Assembly (NCBI GenBank): GCA_964453435.1
Contig: CAYVQZ010000013.1
Location: 1-64,000, forward strand
Length of the DNA stretch: 64,000 nt
Direction: 5' to 3'
Source of the DNA: CAYVQZ01 sp964453435
GTDB taxonomy: Bacteria > Abyssobacteria > SURF-5
This document shows, piece after piece, positions 34,467 through 42,829 of the stretch; the stretch's first letter is position 1; each line of letters opens with the position of its first letter. Made by a program: the position numbers and the translations under genes. The notes beneath the pieces were generated by a model that was not told where the DNA came from, did no database searches, and saw only the letters and a program-made list of their open reading frames with translations.

Positions 34467-35060
34467 TCAGAAAGAAATCTTGAATTCGGCGCGCCTGTTA
34501 AACTTCCAGGCCCATTCTCCGTGCCCCTCGACCGCCGGCCGTTCCTCGCCGTAGCTGATCGTGAAAATGCGGTCGGGGTCCACGCCGAGGCTGATCAGGT
34601 ATCGTCTCGCTGCCAGCGCGCGTCTTTCTCCCAGAGCCAGGTTGTACTCGTTGGTGCCGCGCTCGTCGCAGTGTCCCTCGACCTGCACGTTGACCTTGGC
34701 GTTCCGCTTCAACCAAGTGGCCGCCCTTTCCAGTTTCAACTTTGCCTCGGGTTTCAGCACCGAGCTATCGTAATCGAAATAGACGGGCTGAAGCTCCTGA
34801 CTTGCTTCGGCAAAGATCATTTTTCGGGCTTCTTCGGTTTGCCGTATAGGCAGGTCGCCCTCCTCAAACTCTCCTGCAGTGCCCTCGCCAAGTCTTCCTG
34901 CCTGAGGAGCTCGTTCGGCAGGTGAAGGCGCGACTTCCGCCATCTCGGTTTCAGGTTCGAACCGGGGACTCACCGTTTTTGATTTTCTGGCGCATCCGGG
35001 AATGACCAGAACAGAGAAGAAAACCGCACAGATTACAAATCCGGCAATTTTACGGACCAT
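34467..35060 (-). CDS. pal: Peptidoglycan-associated lipoprotein Pal
   Basis: The 197-residue protein has a lipoprotein signal (FVICAVFFSVLVIPGC) and a C-terminal OmpA-like domain (about 95-197) with VYFDYDSSVLKPEAK and NVQVEGHCDERGTNEYNLAL. The domain binds meso-diaminopimelate of peptidoglycan and anchors the outer membrane. I chose the ATG at 35060, preceded by GAGGAGGG; the longer frame adds 43 residues before the signal peptide. It is 187 bases after tolB. Confidence 0.95.
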   Translation of the reverse strand: MVRKIAGFVICAVFFSVLVIPGCARKSKTVSPRFEPETEMAEVAPSPAERAPQAGRLGEGTAGEFEEGDLPIRQTEEARKMIFAEASQELQPVYFDYDSSVLKPEAKLKLERAATWLKRNAKVNVQVEGHCDERGTNEYNLALGERRALAARRYLISLGVDPDRIFTISYGEERPAVEGHGEWAWKFNRRAEFKISF

Positions 35061-35247
35061 CTTTCCCTCCTCATTACTCCTTTCGGAGATATTTTGAATT
35101 GGTTCTCGGGCCTTGTCACTACGTACTCTGGAACAAAGAACACATCCGGCCAAACACTCTATCATGTTGGGGGCAAACTCACCTTTCACCGGACCGATTG
35201 AAGCTTTTCGCCGACTCTTTTCGGGCGCGCCTGTCGATCACCCCGTT

Positions 35248-36555
35248 TCAGGGCGACCATGCAGGCGCCATATTATCACCTCCCCCGAACGTAACTTGGC
35301 GTCTCCCCGTGCCATTCTCCCTCATCAGGTAAATGTTCATATTTCCTCCCCGCTTGGAGGCATACGCAAGGTATTTTCCGTCCGGTGACCATGAGGGGTC
35401 CTCGTTGCCTCCGTCATAGGTCAAACGGCGCAATTCGGAGCCGGTCGGGCTGATGGTGTAAATGTCCGCGGAGCCACCGGCCATACCGACGTAAGCGATC
35501 TTGTCTCCCAGCGGCGACCAGGCGGGCGAAGTGTTGTAGTAGCCCGAGTAGGTGAGCCTGCGCAGGTTTATCCCTTCACGGTCGGTTATATAGATTTGCG
35601 GCGCGCCGGACCGGTCAGAAACAAATGCAAATTCCCTGCCGTTCGGCGACCAGGAGGGAGAAGTATCGATGCGCGAGTTTTTGGTCAATCTGGAGAATTC
35701 GCCAGTGCGCAAGTCAAGTATGTATATTTCCGGGTTACCATCCTTGCTCAGTGTCAATGCAACATGCTTGCCGTCCGGTGAGAAAGCAGGAGTCGTGTTG
35801 AGGCCGATAAATCCCGAAATACGAGTGTACGACCGCTTTTTCAAGTCGATCATATAGACGTCAGGATTGTAATCCTTGTACGAAGTGAACACAATTCTGT
35901 TACCGTCGGGCGACCAGGCGGGTGACAGAGCGATGGACTTGTCATGGGTAAGTTGGTACGAATTGTGGCCATCATAATCCATAAGATGGATTTCCTTGAC
36001 GTCGCCGACTTTTTTCACGTATGCGAGAGAGGTGTGCGCCACGCCACGTTTGCCGGTGTAGCGGTACACAATCTCATCGGCAAACGCGTGGGCGACCATT
36101 CGAACTTCGCTCGGAAGCGCTTTATAGTATCGACCAACAATGCGGCTTTGCGATTCCACATCATACAGAGCGCAATCATATCTCACCTGGGAGCCGGCTA
36201 CCTGATACTGGCTTTGCACAACCGATTGCACTCCGAGGGGAGTCCATGCCTTCAGCGGCGGGAACGGAGAAGGGGAGGCGGGTGCGCCGGTATGTGGAGG
36301 CGGAGTCGTGAACACTTCAAAGAGCCCGGTAAAATCGAGGTCGTCCCTTATCACACGCGCGAAATCATTTGCCAGGGACACGTGCGCGGACGGAGATGAA
36401 GATTCTTCCGCAACGGGTGGCGGAACGCCTATTTTTATTTTCGTCATTCCCGGCTCGTAAATGTTAATGATGATATCGCCCTGGCCGAAGAGGGCGCTCG
36501 TGCACGCGAACACAACAGCTACCGAGCAGACTGCAGCCAGACACCGCCGAATCAT
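35248..36555 (-). CDS. tolB: Tol-Pal system beta-propeller protein TolB
   Basis: The 435-residue periplasmic protein has a signal peptide (about 1-25), an N-terminal alpha/beta domain and a six-bladed propeller. Repeated blade motifs include SPAWSPDGNRIVFTS, PAFSPDGKHVALTL, SPSWSPNGREFAFVS, SPAWSPLGDKIAYVG and DPSWSPDGKYLAYAS. TolB binds Pal and other outer-membrane partners. Its ATG overlaps the end of the TolA/TonB-like gene as ATGA, so the two are translationally coupled. The length is standard. Confidence 0.96.
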   Translation of the reverse strand: MIRRCLAAVCSVAVVFACTSALFGQGDIIINIYEPGMTKIKIGVPPPVAEESSSPSAHVSLANDFARVIRDDLDFTGLFEVFTTPPPHTGAPASPSPFPPLKAWTPLGVQSVVQSQYQVAGSQVRYDCALYDVESQSRIVGRYYKALPSEVRMVAHAFADEIVYRYTGKRGVAHTSLAYVKKVGDVKEIHLMDYDGHNSYQLTHDKSIALSPAWSPDGNRIVFTSYKDYNPDVYMIDLKKRSYTRISGFIGLNTTPAFSPDGKHVALTLSKDGNPEIYILDLRTGEFSRLTKNSRIDTSPSWSPNGREFAFVSDRSGAPQIYITDREGINLRRLTYSGYYNTSPAWSPLGDKIAYVGMAGGSADIYTISPTGSELRRLTYDGGNEDPSWSPDGKYLAYASKRGGNMNIYLMRENGTGRRQVTFGGGDNMAPAWSP

Positions 36556-37433
36556 GTTCTCTCTCCGTATTCAAAGCCAAACCGCACGCCCAGCCTTTCC
36601 TCCCGATAACTCTCGGGCAGCGGAGGGAACGGCGCCGCTCTTATGACTGCGCGCAAACCGGACTGATCGAGCAGGAATATGCCGGATGGCTCGAGGACAA
36701 GGGGGTCAGAGGCGAAACTTCCGTCGTGTTTAATCTCGAAACGAATCACCACCCGCGCATGTGTGCCCGGAGGCAGAACATGCCTCGGCTCGATCCAATT
36801 TTGCCACACTTGCCGCCTGATGATTTCAATATACCATTTCAGATCGGGACTGATAAAGTCGGTATCCAGTTTTACGGTGCTCGACGCTACAGGTTCCGGT
36901 TCTGTCGCTTCTGCCACCTTAACCGGTTCGGGCTCGGGCGCCGGTGGAGGCGGCGGTTCTTTTTTCTCCGGCGGTTCCGGTTCGGCCTGTACCTCGGGGG
37001 ACTTCTCTTTCGGCTCAGAGGGTTTAACGACCTTCGGCGCTTCAACTTTTTTTTCCGGTTCCGGCGCCTTCGGCTTTTCGACCGGCTTCGGCTCGGGCTT
37101 GGGTTCCGGCTTCGGCTCGGGCTTGGGTTCCGGCTTCGGCTCGGGCTTGGGCTTGGGAACTTCAGCTTTCTTCGGTGGCGCCTCCGCGACTTTTTTAACG
37201 GGAGCGGGCTTGGGACGCTCGAGTTCGACATAATCGACTCGATAGACAACGGCAGGAATATTTCGGAATTGGACGTTAAGCATTCGCACAACCATGACCG
37301 AGAGCGCCAAGCATAAATGAATGATGGCCGAATACATGAGCATCCGGCGCAATTGCGGGGTGGGCCAAAGCCCCACCATCAACAAATACGGGTCTATCCG
37401 ACCCGCCATTCTCCGAACCATAAAATGCCGCAT
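36552..37433 (-). CDS. TolA/TonB-like energy transducer
   Basis: The protein has one N-terminal transmembrane helix (MLMYSAIIHLCLALSVMVV), a long Lys-Pro-Glu-rich stretch with repeated PKPE units, and a C-terminal TonB/TolA-type domain from about residue 200 (DLKWYIEIIRRQVWQNWI). It would couple the proton motive force, through a TolQ/TolR-type motor, to TolB and Pal. No tolQ or tolR is nearby. The open frame starts with a GTG at 37457 that overlaps the -10 box; I chose the ATG at 37433, giving about 293 residues. ATGs at 37421 and 37409 are also possible. Confidence 0.85.
   Translation of the reverse strand: MRHFMVRRMAGRIDPYLLMVGLWPTPQLRRMLMYSAIIHLCLALSVMVVRMLNVQFRNIPAVVYRVDYVELERPKPAPVKKVAEAPPKKAEVPKPKPEPKPEPKPEPKPEPKPEPKPVEKPKAPEPEKKVEAPKVVKPSEPKEKSPEVQAEPEPPEKKEPPPPPAPEPEPVKVAEATEPEPVASSTVKLDTDFISPDLKWYIEIIRRQVWQNWIEPRHVLPPGTHARVVIRFEIKHDGSFASDPLVLEPSGIFLLDQSGLRAVIRAAPFPPLPESYREERLGVRFGFEYGERT
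37084..37155 (-). repeat. 24-base tandem repeat encoding the PKPE linker
   Basis: Three tandem 24-base units (two exact, one with changes near its end), ggcttcggctcgggcttg plus gttcc-type ends on the plus strand, encode alternating Pro-Lys-Pro-Glu in the TolA/TonB-like protein. Such repeats change linker length easily by slippage, so the periplasmic reach of the protein may vary between strains. Confidence 0.8.
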
Positions 37434-37448
37434 ACCACACCGCTGTAA

Positions 37449-37476
37449 ATTATACACTAATTTTTGCAGAATTCAA
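37449..37476 (-). promoter_or_regulatory. Promoter of the Tol-Pal block
   Basis: On the minus strand TTGAAT (plus 37471-37476) and a perfect TATAAT (plus 37449-37454) are 16 bases apart. The start of transcription is predicted near 37442, only about nine bases before the ATG at 37433, so the mRNA has a very short leader. Confidence 0.7.
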
Positions 37477-37772
37477 GGTCACATCCAGTTTCATACCCCT
37501 AGATATTGTTGCCCCTTTTTCGCTGTACCTCCTATATTGCCCTTCTTCCATAACCAAACAAATAGGCATAAATTTCGTGGAAATTTGGTTATTTTTTGGC
37601 ATTCTGTTCCGGCTTCCGCCGTCGTTCCGGTCTGAGGCGAGGACGAGACCGCGCTGTTGAGAGCACATTGAGCATCACCAACGCATGATGCCGCATATTT
37701 CTCAAAGCTGATGACGGGTCATCCATTTTCCAACCAGTTGGGTGATCAAAAAAGATGGTGTCGGCCTCAAGC
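37477..37772. other. Intergenic region between Tol-Pal and polyferredoxin genes
   Basis: With the promoter above this is a 315-base gap (37458-37772). I see no gene with family resemblance and no clear terminator for the polyferredoxin gene, which ends at 37773. Long frames here are shadows or have random composition. Confidence 0.35.
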
Positions 37773-39356
37773 CTAAGAAAGGTCGGCGGCGCCGGTTTCG
37801 CCGCGAAATCGCCTTGCGGCGTGTTTGGAAAATACCTTGACGGCGGCAGGTCCATCGAGCGGGCAAACATGCTCGCAGATACCGCACCCTATACATTCTT
37901 CTTCGATCACTATCGGCCGTCGAATGGTCCGGGGACCCTCGACGGTATTGACTATGACGTCGGAAAACTGTATTGCCTTTGTAGGTGTGGGACAGTGCTC
38001 TTCGCAGACAGCGCAGTTGTATTCTTTTGACCACTCATTTTTTTCATTCCATTTATTTTGGGCAACCCATGGAATGCAACGGTTCTTATCGAAATGAGCC
38101 GTTCCCATCTTCGCCTTATGTTTTTCCTCGAGAGTAAGTTCCGGTATAGCGCCGGTCGGACAAACCTGTCCGCAAAGGGTACAGTTATACTCGCAGTAAC
38201 CGGCACGCGGAACGAGTTTCGGTGTCCACAGCCCTTCGACTCCGCTCTCCATGAGCGTTGGATGGAGAGCGTTCTTGAGGCAAACTTTCATACATTCGCC
38301 GCATCGCACACACTCGGCAAGAAATGACATTTCGGAGTCCACGCCCGGTGGCCGTATCGCGAGAGGATACAGAGAATGCCGTGGAAAATTCAGTCGGAGA
38401 ATCGGAAGCGCGGCCGCTCCCGCAGCCGCGGTGGTAAGGAAAGCGCGCCGTCCGAGCACGCCGGCCGACACGCTCTGCGCGCTATCGGGCTTGAAAGAAA
38501 ACGTTATGGCGCTCTCGGGACAAATGTCCTCGCACGTGAAACAATATATGCATTCCCCTCGCAGGGTATTGCTTCCCTCGCTGCAAATTGCGTCGGTCAT
38601 GCACGAGCGTTGGCACTTCAGGCAGTGAGTGCATTTGTCACTCACCTTTCTTGTGAGCAACGGATACCGTCCGATCAGTGCAAGGAGTCCGCCCAACGGA
38701 CAAAGGCTCCTGCACCAGAACCGCCGATTGTACGCGCCCAGCGCGACTATAGCAACGAAAATGAGTGCGAAAAGGAAGTGTGATGAGAAGATAAGTTGCT
38801 GAAAGGAGAGGACGTGTTGTTTCAGAAAATCCTCAACCGGATATAAGAGAGGGCCAAGTCCCGGAATCATGAACAGGACGTCCAACAGCCGCTCGCTGAG
38901 GAAGTTGGAGTACGGCAGCAGAACAAGGGCATAGGAGCGTGTGACAAGGCTCATTGGGTCGAACCATCCCGCCATTTGCAGGCCAAAGGCCGACCCTGCC
39001 ACGAGCAGAACGAGCAAACCGAACTTCCATCGGCGATGCCTTGGTTTCTCATCAGCGATCGCATTTTTCTTCTTCGCAAAAAACTTATCAGTGATGTCGA
39101 GCGTAGTTCCCATGGGGCAAACCCATCCGCAAAAGGCGCGGCCCAAAACCACAGTCGCCGCTGCAATAATCATGGCGGGCCAGAAAACCGTGAGCATCGC
39201 ACGGGTCGCGAACGAGGTGGTAACGGCAAGCAGCGGACTTAATCGAGGGAACATATCGACCGGATACGCCTCGTTCAGCGGATACGATGCTCTCGTCAAC
39301 AAAAAGATGAAGAAGACAAGAAATGTGATTTGGGAAACGCGTCTGAGATTTCTCAT
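37773..39356 (-). CDS. NapH/NosR-type membrane polyferredoxin
   Basis: The 527-residue protein has about five membrane helices in its first half, with two FCGWVCPMGT/WCRSLCPLGG motifs (CX3CP) of the NapH family. Soluble ferredoxin motifs follow: CTHCLKCQRSC, CIYCFTCEDIC, CVRCGECMKVC, CTLCGQVC, CAVCEEHC and CIGCGICEHVC. It should move electrons between a membrane quinol or periplasmic donor and cytoplasmic or periplasmic Fe-S partners. The upstream frame starts with TTG at 39377; I chose the ATG at 39356. It follows the DUF362 gene with no gap, indicating a functional pair. Confidence 0.86.
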   Translation of the reverse strand: MRNLRRVSQITFLVFFIFLLTRASYPLNEAYPVDMFPRLSPLLAVTTSFATRAMLTVFWPAMIIAAATVVLGRAFCGWVCPMGTTLDITDKFFAKKKNAIADEKPRHRRWKFGLLVLLVAGSAFGLQMAGWFDPMSLVTRSYALVLLPYSNFLSERLLDVLFMIPGLGPLLYPVEDFLKQHVLSFQQLIFSSHFLFALIFVAIVALGAYNRRFWCRSLCPLGGLLALIGRYPLLTRKVSDKCTHCLKCQRSCMTDAICSEGSNTLRGECIYCFTCEDICPESAITFSFKPDSAQSVSAGVLGRRAFLTTAAAGAAALPILRLNFPRHSLYPLAIRPPGVDSEMSFLAECVRCGECMKVCLKNALHPTLMESGVEGLWTPKLVPRAGYCEYNCTLCGQVCPTGAIPELTLEEKHKAKMGTAHFDKNRCIPWVAQNKWNEKNEWSKEYNCAVCEEHCPTPTKAIQFSDVIVNTVEGPRTIRRPIVIEEECIGCGICEHVCPLDGPAAVKVFSKHAARRFRGETGAADLS

Positions 39357-39377
39357 GGGGAAAAGGTTTCTCGGCAA

Positions 39378-40319
39378 CTAGGCCAAGTCGATTTTTTGTC
39401 GCTTGATTTTGCTCAGGTCCATCTCGCCCAGTCCGAGTTCATGAGCTTTCGTTACAAAACCGACCTCGTGGGGCTCGAGGTCGAAGATGGTTGCGGCGCA
39501 GGCGTCGGCGGCAACCGGGTCGACACAGGCAACGAGGAGCTGCTCCTCGCGCACATCGGCTGCCGTTCCGCTGTTGGGGCCATGGTCGGTCAGTATGCGA
39601 AACGCATCGATAATGGTTAAATCAACTGCGGTGACTGTCGCGAAATCAACGATTCGTTGATGTATTTCGGGATGCCACTTGCCGCGTTCGCCTCCCGCAA
39701 CACCCATCATATTTTTGAAGCCGAGCGTGAGACGGGAAATGCCATGGTGTTTAGCAATCGGTATGTTAATGAGCACATCCGCATCTGCAGCGTCTTGATA
39801 GATTGGCCACTGCTTCATGGATTTCCCCTCGGGAACGGCTATCGGGCTGAACTTCCGCTCATTCACGTAGCTCACCGATGCGCCCGCCTGCTCAGCGGCC
39901 TTTGCGATACCGCTGGAATCATAGGAGCGCCGGGCGTCGTTGCAGGTTCGATCAAAAACCTTCACCTCGCTGGCTCCTGCTTTGAAGCATATCTCCACCA
40001 GAGCGGCGACTGCGAAGGGGTTGGTGGTCGCAGCCTGTTCCGGCTGTCGGTCCCAGGCGATGTTTGGCTTGACAACGACAATATCGTTCGGCTTAACCAG
40101 TTTGTCCATGCCTCCCAACGCTTCTATTGCAGCTTCCACCATTTTCTTCGGGTCTTCGCCGCGAACGATAACGAGGTCTCTTGCCAGGTCGTGTTCCTTC
40201 GGTTTTTTAACGACTGTGGGCGTTCGCGTGTTGCAGGCGGGCGCCGTCCCGATGCACGCAGCCGCTCCGGCGATTCCGACAGCTTCGAGAAAACGACGAC
40301 GGGTGAACCGTGAATCCAT
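39378..40319 (-). CDS. Tat-exported DUF362 protein
   Basis: The 313-residue protein starts with a twin-arginine signal (FTRRRFLEAVGIAGAAACIG) and a cysteine-rich AGAAACIGTAPAC end. A DUF362 domain fills the rest, with VKPNIAWDR, SEVKVFDRTCND, NIPIAKHHGISRLTLGFKN and IIDAFRILTDHGPNSG. The domain's biochemical role is not established; members often sit beside ferredoxins. Here it shares a transcript with the polyferredoxin, and the pair would form a periplasmic redox module. It is the promoter-proximal gene. Confidence 0.85.
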   Translation of the reverse strand: MDSRFTRRRFLEAVGIAGAAACIGTAPACNTRTPTVVKKPKEHDLARDLVIVRGEDPKKMVEAAIEALGGMDKLVKPNDIVVVKPNIAWDRQPEQAATTNPFAVAALVEICFKAGASEVKVFDRTCNDARRSYDSSGIAKAAEQAGASVSYVNERKFSPIAVPEGKSMKQWPIYQDAADADVLINIPIAKHHGISRLTLGFKNMMGVAGGERGKWHPEIHQRIVDFATVTAVDLTIIDAFRILTDHGPNSGTAADVREEQLLVACVDPVAADACAATIFDLEPHEVGFVTKAHELGLGEMDLSKIKRQKIDLA

Positions 40320-40376
40320 TGCAGCCCCTTCCGACCTTTTGGGTCAATTTTCAAATCATTTGTGAAACACGCTTTC

Positions 40377-40405
40377 ATTATACCATTATGCCGCAAACTT
40401 GTTAA
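40377..40405 (-). promoter_or_regulatory. Promoter of the DUF362-polyferredoxin pair
   Basis: On the minus strand TTAACA (plus 40400-40405) and TATAAT (plus 40377-40382) are 17 bases apart. Only one base of the -35 box differs from consensus. The predicted start is about 50 bases before the DUF362 gene. Confidence 0.75.
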
Positions 40406-40601
40406 GGCGCCGGGCGGAACGGACAATAAGCGCGCAACACGGTGGGGCGGCATAAAAATCGCGACAGAAAGTCATCGTCTTGCGAGATGGCAGCGCAAAG
40501 GTGGTATGCCGAATCTTTCGACGACGTCAGGAAAGGTGTGTGTGCGGATATCGAGGGCCATACATTTTTTGGCTGTCGTGACACCCGGCTTTGTGTCAGC
40601 A

Positions 40602-41312
40602 CTATGTCGGGATTTTGGCAAGCACATTCTTGATTTGGGTGACGACACTCTGGGGGAGCCTCATGCGGACGGTTCCGGCGTATTCCAATGTGTAGTCTTC
40701 GGCACGCGTGAGGACGTCGATGCGCATCTGGTCCTGCCGAGCGATTCGGCTCAATTCGTGAAGGTCGCCGCGTTCGAACAGGTAGAACTTGGTTTTCAAC
40801 GACTCGGCGGCGGCGCCTTCCCCGAAACCGAAGGTGAGCGCAATCGTCTGCGTGCTCATATCGCAGTCCGCCAATACGTCGATATACCCTTCGGCGTTGT
40901 CCGGGTCGTTGAGCTTCACAATAAATACCACCCTGTCATTCGTATCCAGGGTATGGCAGATGTCGCTGCTTGAGAAATAATTCACCATCCACTGCGGGAG
41001 CACGTAATTCTCTGCGCCCTCTTCCAACAGCTCGCGGTACTCGTAACCGGTGACATTGGCAAAGGAGGCCGCCTCTGTTGCATCTTCATCCGTCTCGGAA
41101 ACGCCGGAAGCGACGTGTTTGTCTGTTTCTGTGGTCGGTGCTTCCGTCTCTTCCTCTGACGGCGCTTTCCTTCGTGATTCCACCGCTTGGGCGTGCGCCT
41201 CCATCGCTGCTATTGTGGGCGTGTCGAGTTCGACCCGGGACTCGGTAAAGAGATAACATAATAAGCCAAAACCCGAGACTAGCAAGAGCGACAGTAAAAT
41301 TACCGAACCCAT
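40602..41312 (-). CDS. Membrane-anchored protein of unknown function
   Basis: The 236-residue protein has an N-terminal hydrophobic anchor (VILLSLLLVSGFGLLCYLF). A Ser/Thr/Glu/Ala-rich linker follows (about 45-90), then a C-terminal domain of about 140 residues with EYRELLEEGAEN, YFSSSDICHTL, RVVFIVKLNDP and TQTIALTFGFGEGA. I recognise no family. The domain probably faces the periplasm or cell surface, depending on anchor orientation. GGGAGG lies about ten bases before the ATG. It follows the YihY gene after 61 bases and may share its transcript. Confidence 0.65.
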   Translation of the reverse strand: MGSVILLSLLLVSGFGLLCYLFTESRVELDTPTIAAMEAHAQAVESRRKAPSEEETEAPTTETDKHVASGVSETDEDATEAASFANVTGYEYRELLEEGAENYVLPQWMVNYFSSSDICHTLDTNDRVVFIVKLNDPDNAEGYIDVLADCDMSTQTIALTFGFGEGAAAESLKTKFYLFERGDLHELSRIARQDQMRIDVLTRAEDYTLEYAGTVRMRLPQSVVTQIKNVLAKIPT

Positions 41313-41373
41313 CGAATGCGTACCTCCCTCCGTTCTCCGTTTGAGACGTTAGTGCTCTCGGGCGTCGCGCCCT

Positions 41374-42639
41374 TCATTCCGGCTCATTATCAACCAGCAT
41401 CTGCATGTTCAGGTCATCCAGTGACGAATCCATATCCCGGGTTATCTGTTGGAACGACTCTCGCAATTTTCTCGAGACGGGGTCCTTCACCGTGTCCGGC
41501 GCGAGCAACTTTTTGCCGGAAACAGCCTCGATGACCTCGCGAACCGTCATTTTCGACGGATGTCGCGCGGGAACGTAATCTTTCTCTTCGGTGAAAAAAA
41601 CCAAACGCTCGTCGGTCAGCCGGTTCAGGATTTCGCCCAGAATTTCGGATGGGATTCCGATCTCTTTGAGACGGTCGATCGTACCGGCCGCTGTGTCGCC
41701 GTCGTTGAACCGTCGTACAATTTCCGCCATGGTGCGAACCGAGAAGAAATCCAAGTAATCCGCCAACTGAGCCTGACTCAGCCGACTCTCGCTTTTCGGG
41801 TACTGCACGGCGTATGCCACTTCGGAACCGAACAAGACGATGACCCACGTGAGGTAGACCCACAACAGGAACACGGGAACAGCTCCCAGAGAGCCGTATA
41901 TCCTGTCGAACTGGGTCATGCTGGTGATGTACCAGTTGAATCCGCCTTTGGCGAGCTCCCAGAGCGTCGCTCCCGCAACGGCGCCGACCACGGCGGCCCG
42001 AACTCGCACATGGGTGTACGGCACGAATTGATACGCCAGGTAGAATGCGAGCCCGTTCAGGGAATAGGTCAACAGCCGAAGGGAAAATGCCTCATTCCCC
42101 TTTGCGGTGAACTTCGCTGCGATGTAAAACGAGGCGAAAACGAGGAGAGGAGATGCGGTCAGAACCGTCCAGAACGAGGTAAACTTGCTCCGAAACGGCC
42201 TTCGCTGCTTTGCGTGCCAGATAATATTTATTGTGTGCTCGATGGTGTTGAACAGGAAAATGGCCGCAATAAACAGGGCCATGATTCCGAATATTCCCAG
42301 CAGGGTCACGTTCTCGGTGTATTGTACAAGGTACTGGCGGATAACGTCGGTCCGCGTCGGCACCAGGTTTCTGAAAAGGAAATCCTCCACCCTGCCGCGC
42401 AGTTGGCTGAACGCTTCAAGTTTCGTGATGAAGGAAAAGAAAATTGCGGTGACGGGAACGAGCGCCAGGAGACTGGCGAACGCCAGCGCGCTGGCGCGTT
42501 GAAGACACTGGTCGGCAAAGAATTCCTCGAATGCGCGTACGAGGACCCTGAAGGGATAGATGACAATTCTTCCCTTCAGCGAAAAATGTGACAGCTCGCC
42601 CTCGCGCAGGTGACGGAAGGAGTCGGCAACTTTTTCCAA
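41374..42639 (-). CDS. YihY/virulence factor BrkB family membrane protein
   Basis: The 421-residue protein has about six transmembrane helices in its first 290 residues, with LQRASALAFASLLALVPV and YGSLGAVPVFLLWVYLTW, the family signature. A cytoplasmic helical C-domain follows (about 290-421). The family is often misnamed ribonuclease BN; its function is unknown. The frame starts with TTG at 42639. An ATG at 42658 with an adjacent GGAGG is in another frame and would need one base deleted from an A5 run to join it, so the true N-terminus is uncertain. Confidence 0.82.
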   Translation of the reverse strand: MEKVADSFRHLREGELSHFSLKGRIVIYPFRVLVRAFEEFFADQCLQRASALAFASLLALVPVTAIFFSFITKLEAFSQLRGRVEDFLFRNLVPTRTDVIRQYLVQYTENVTLLGIFGIMALFIAAIFLFNTIEHTINIIWHAKQRRPFRSKFTSFWTVLTASPLLVFASFYIAAKFTAKGNEAFSLRLLTYSLNGLAFYLAYQFVPYTHVRVRAAVVGAVAGATLWELAKGGFNWYITSMTQFDRIYGSLGAVPVFLLWVYLTWVIVLFGSEVAYAVQYPKSESRLSQAQLADYLDFFSVRTMAEIVRRFNDGDTAAGTIDRLKEIGIPSEILGEILNRLTDERLVFFTEEKDYVPARHPSKMTVREVIEAVSGKKLLAPDTVKDPVSRKLRESFQQITRDMDSSLDDLNMQMLVDNEPE

Positions 42640-42829
42640 AAGGTGGTCCGTCGTTCATTCCTCCGCACGAAGCATCGCATCCAAAGGGAACGCCGCATGA
42701 AATATTACCAGAGCCTTCCGGCTTTGTCAAAAGTCATATGACCGAAGCAGCGTCGTTTCATTTTGGTCCGTTCGAGACAATGAAGGGAGTGGCGGAAAGA
42801 GGGCGGCGTGATTGCGAAGCAGTGTCGCT

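Noticed and set aside
36726..37316. Long plus-strand frames rich in Gly, Phe, Leu and Arg opposite the TolA/TonB-like gene.
   Set aside because: They are shadows produced by the repetitive PKPE-coding stretch and have no start signals.
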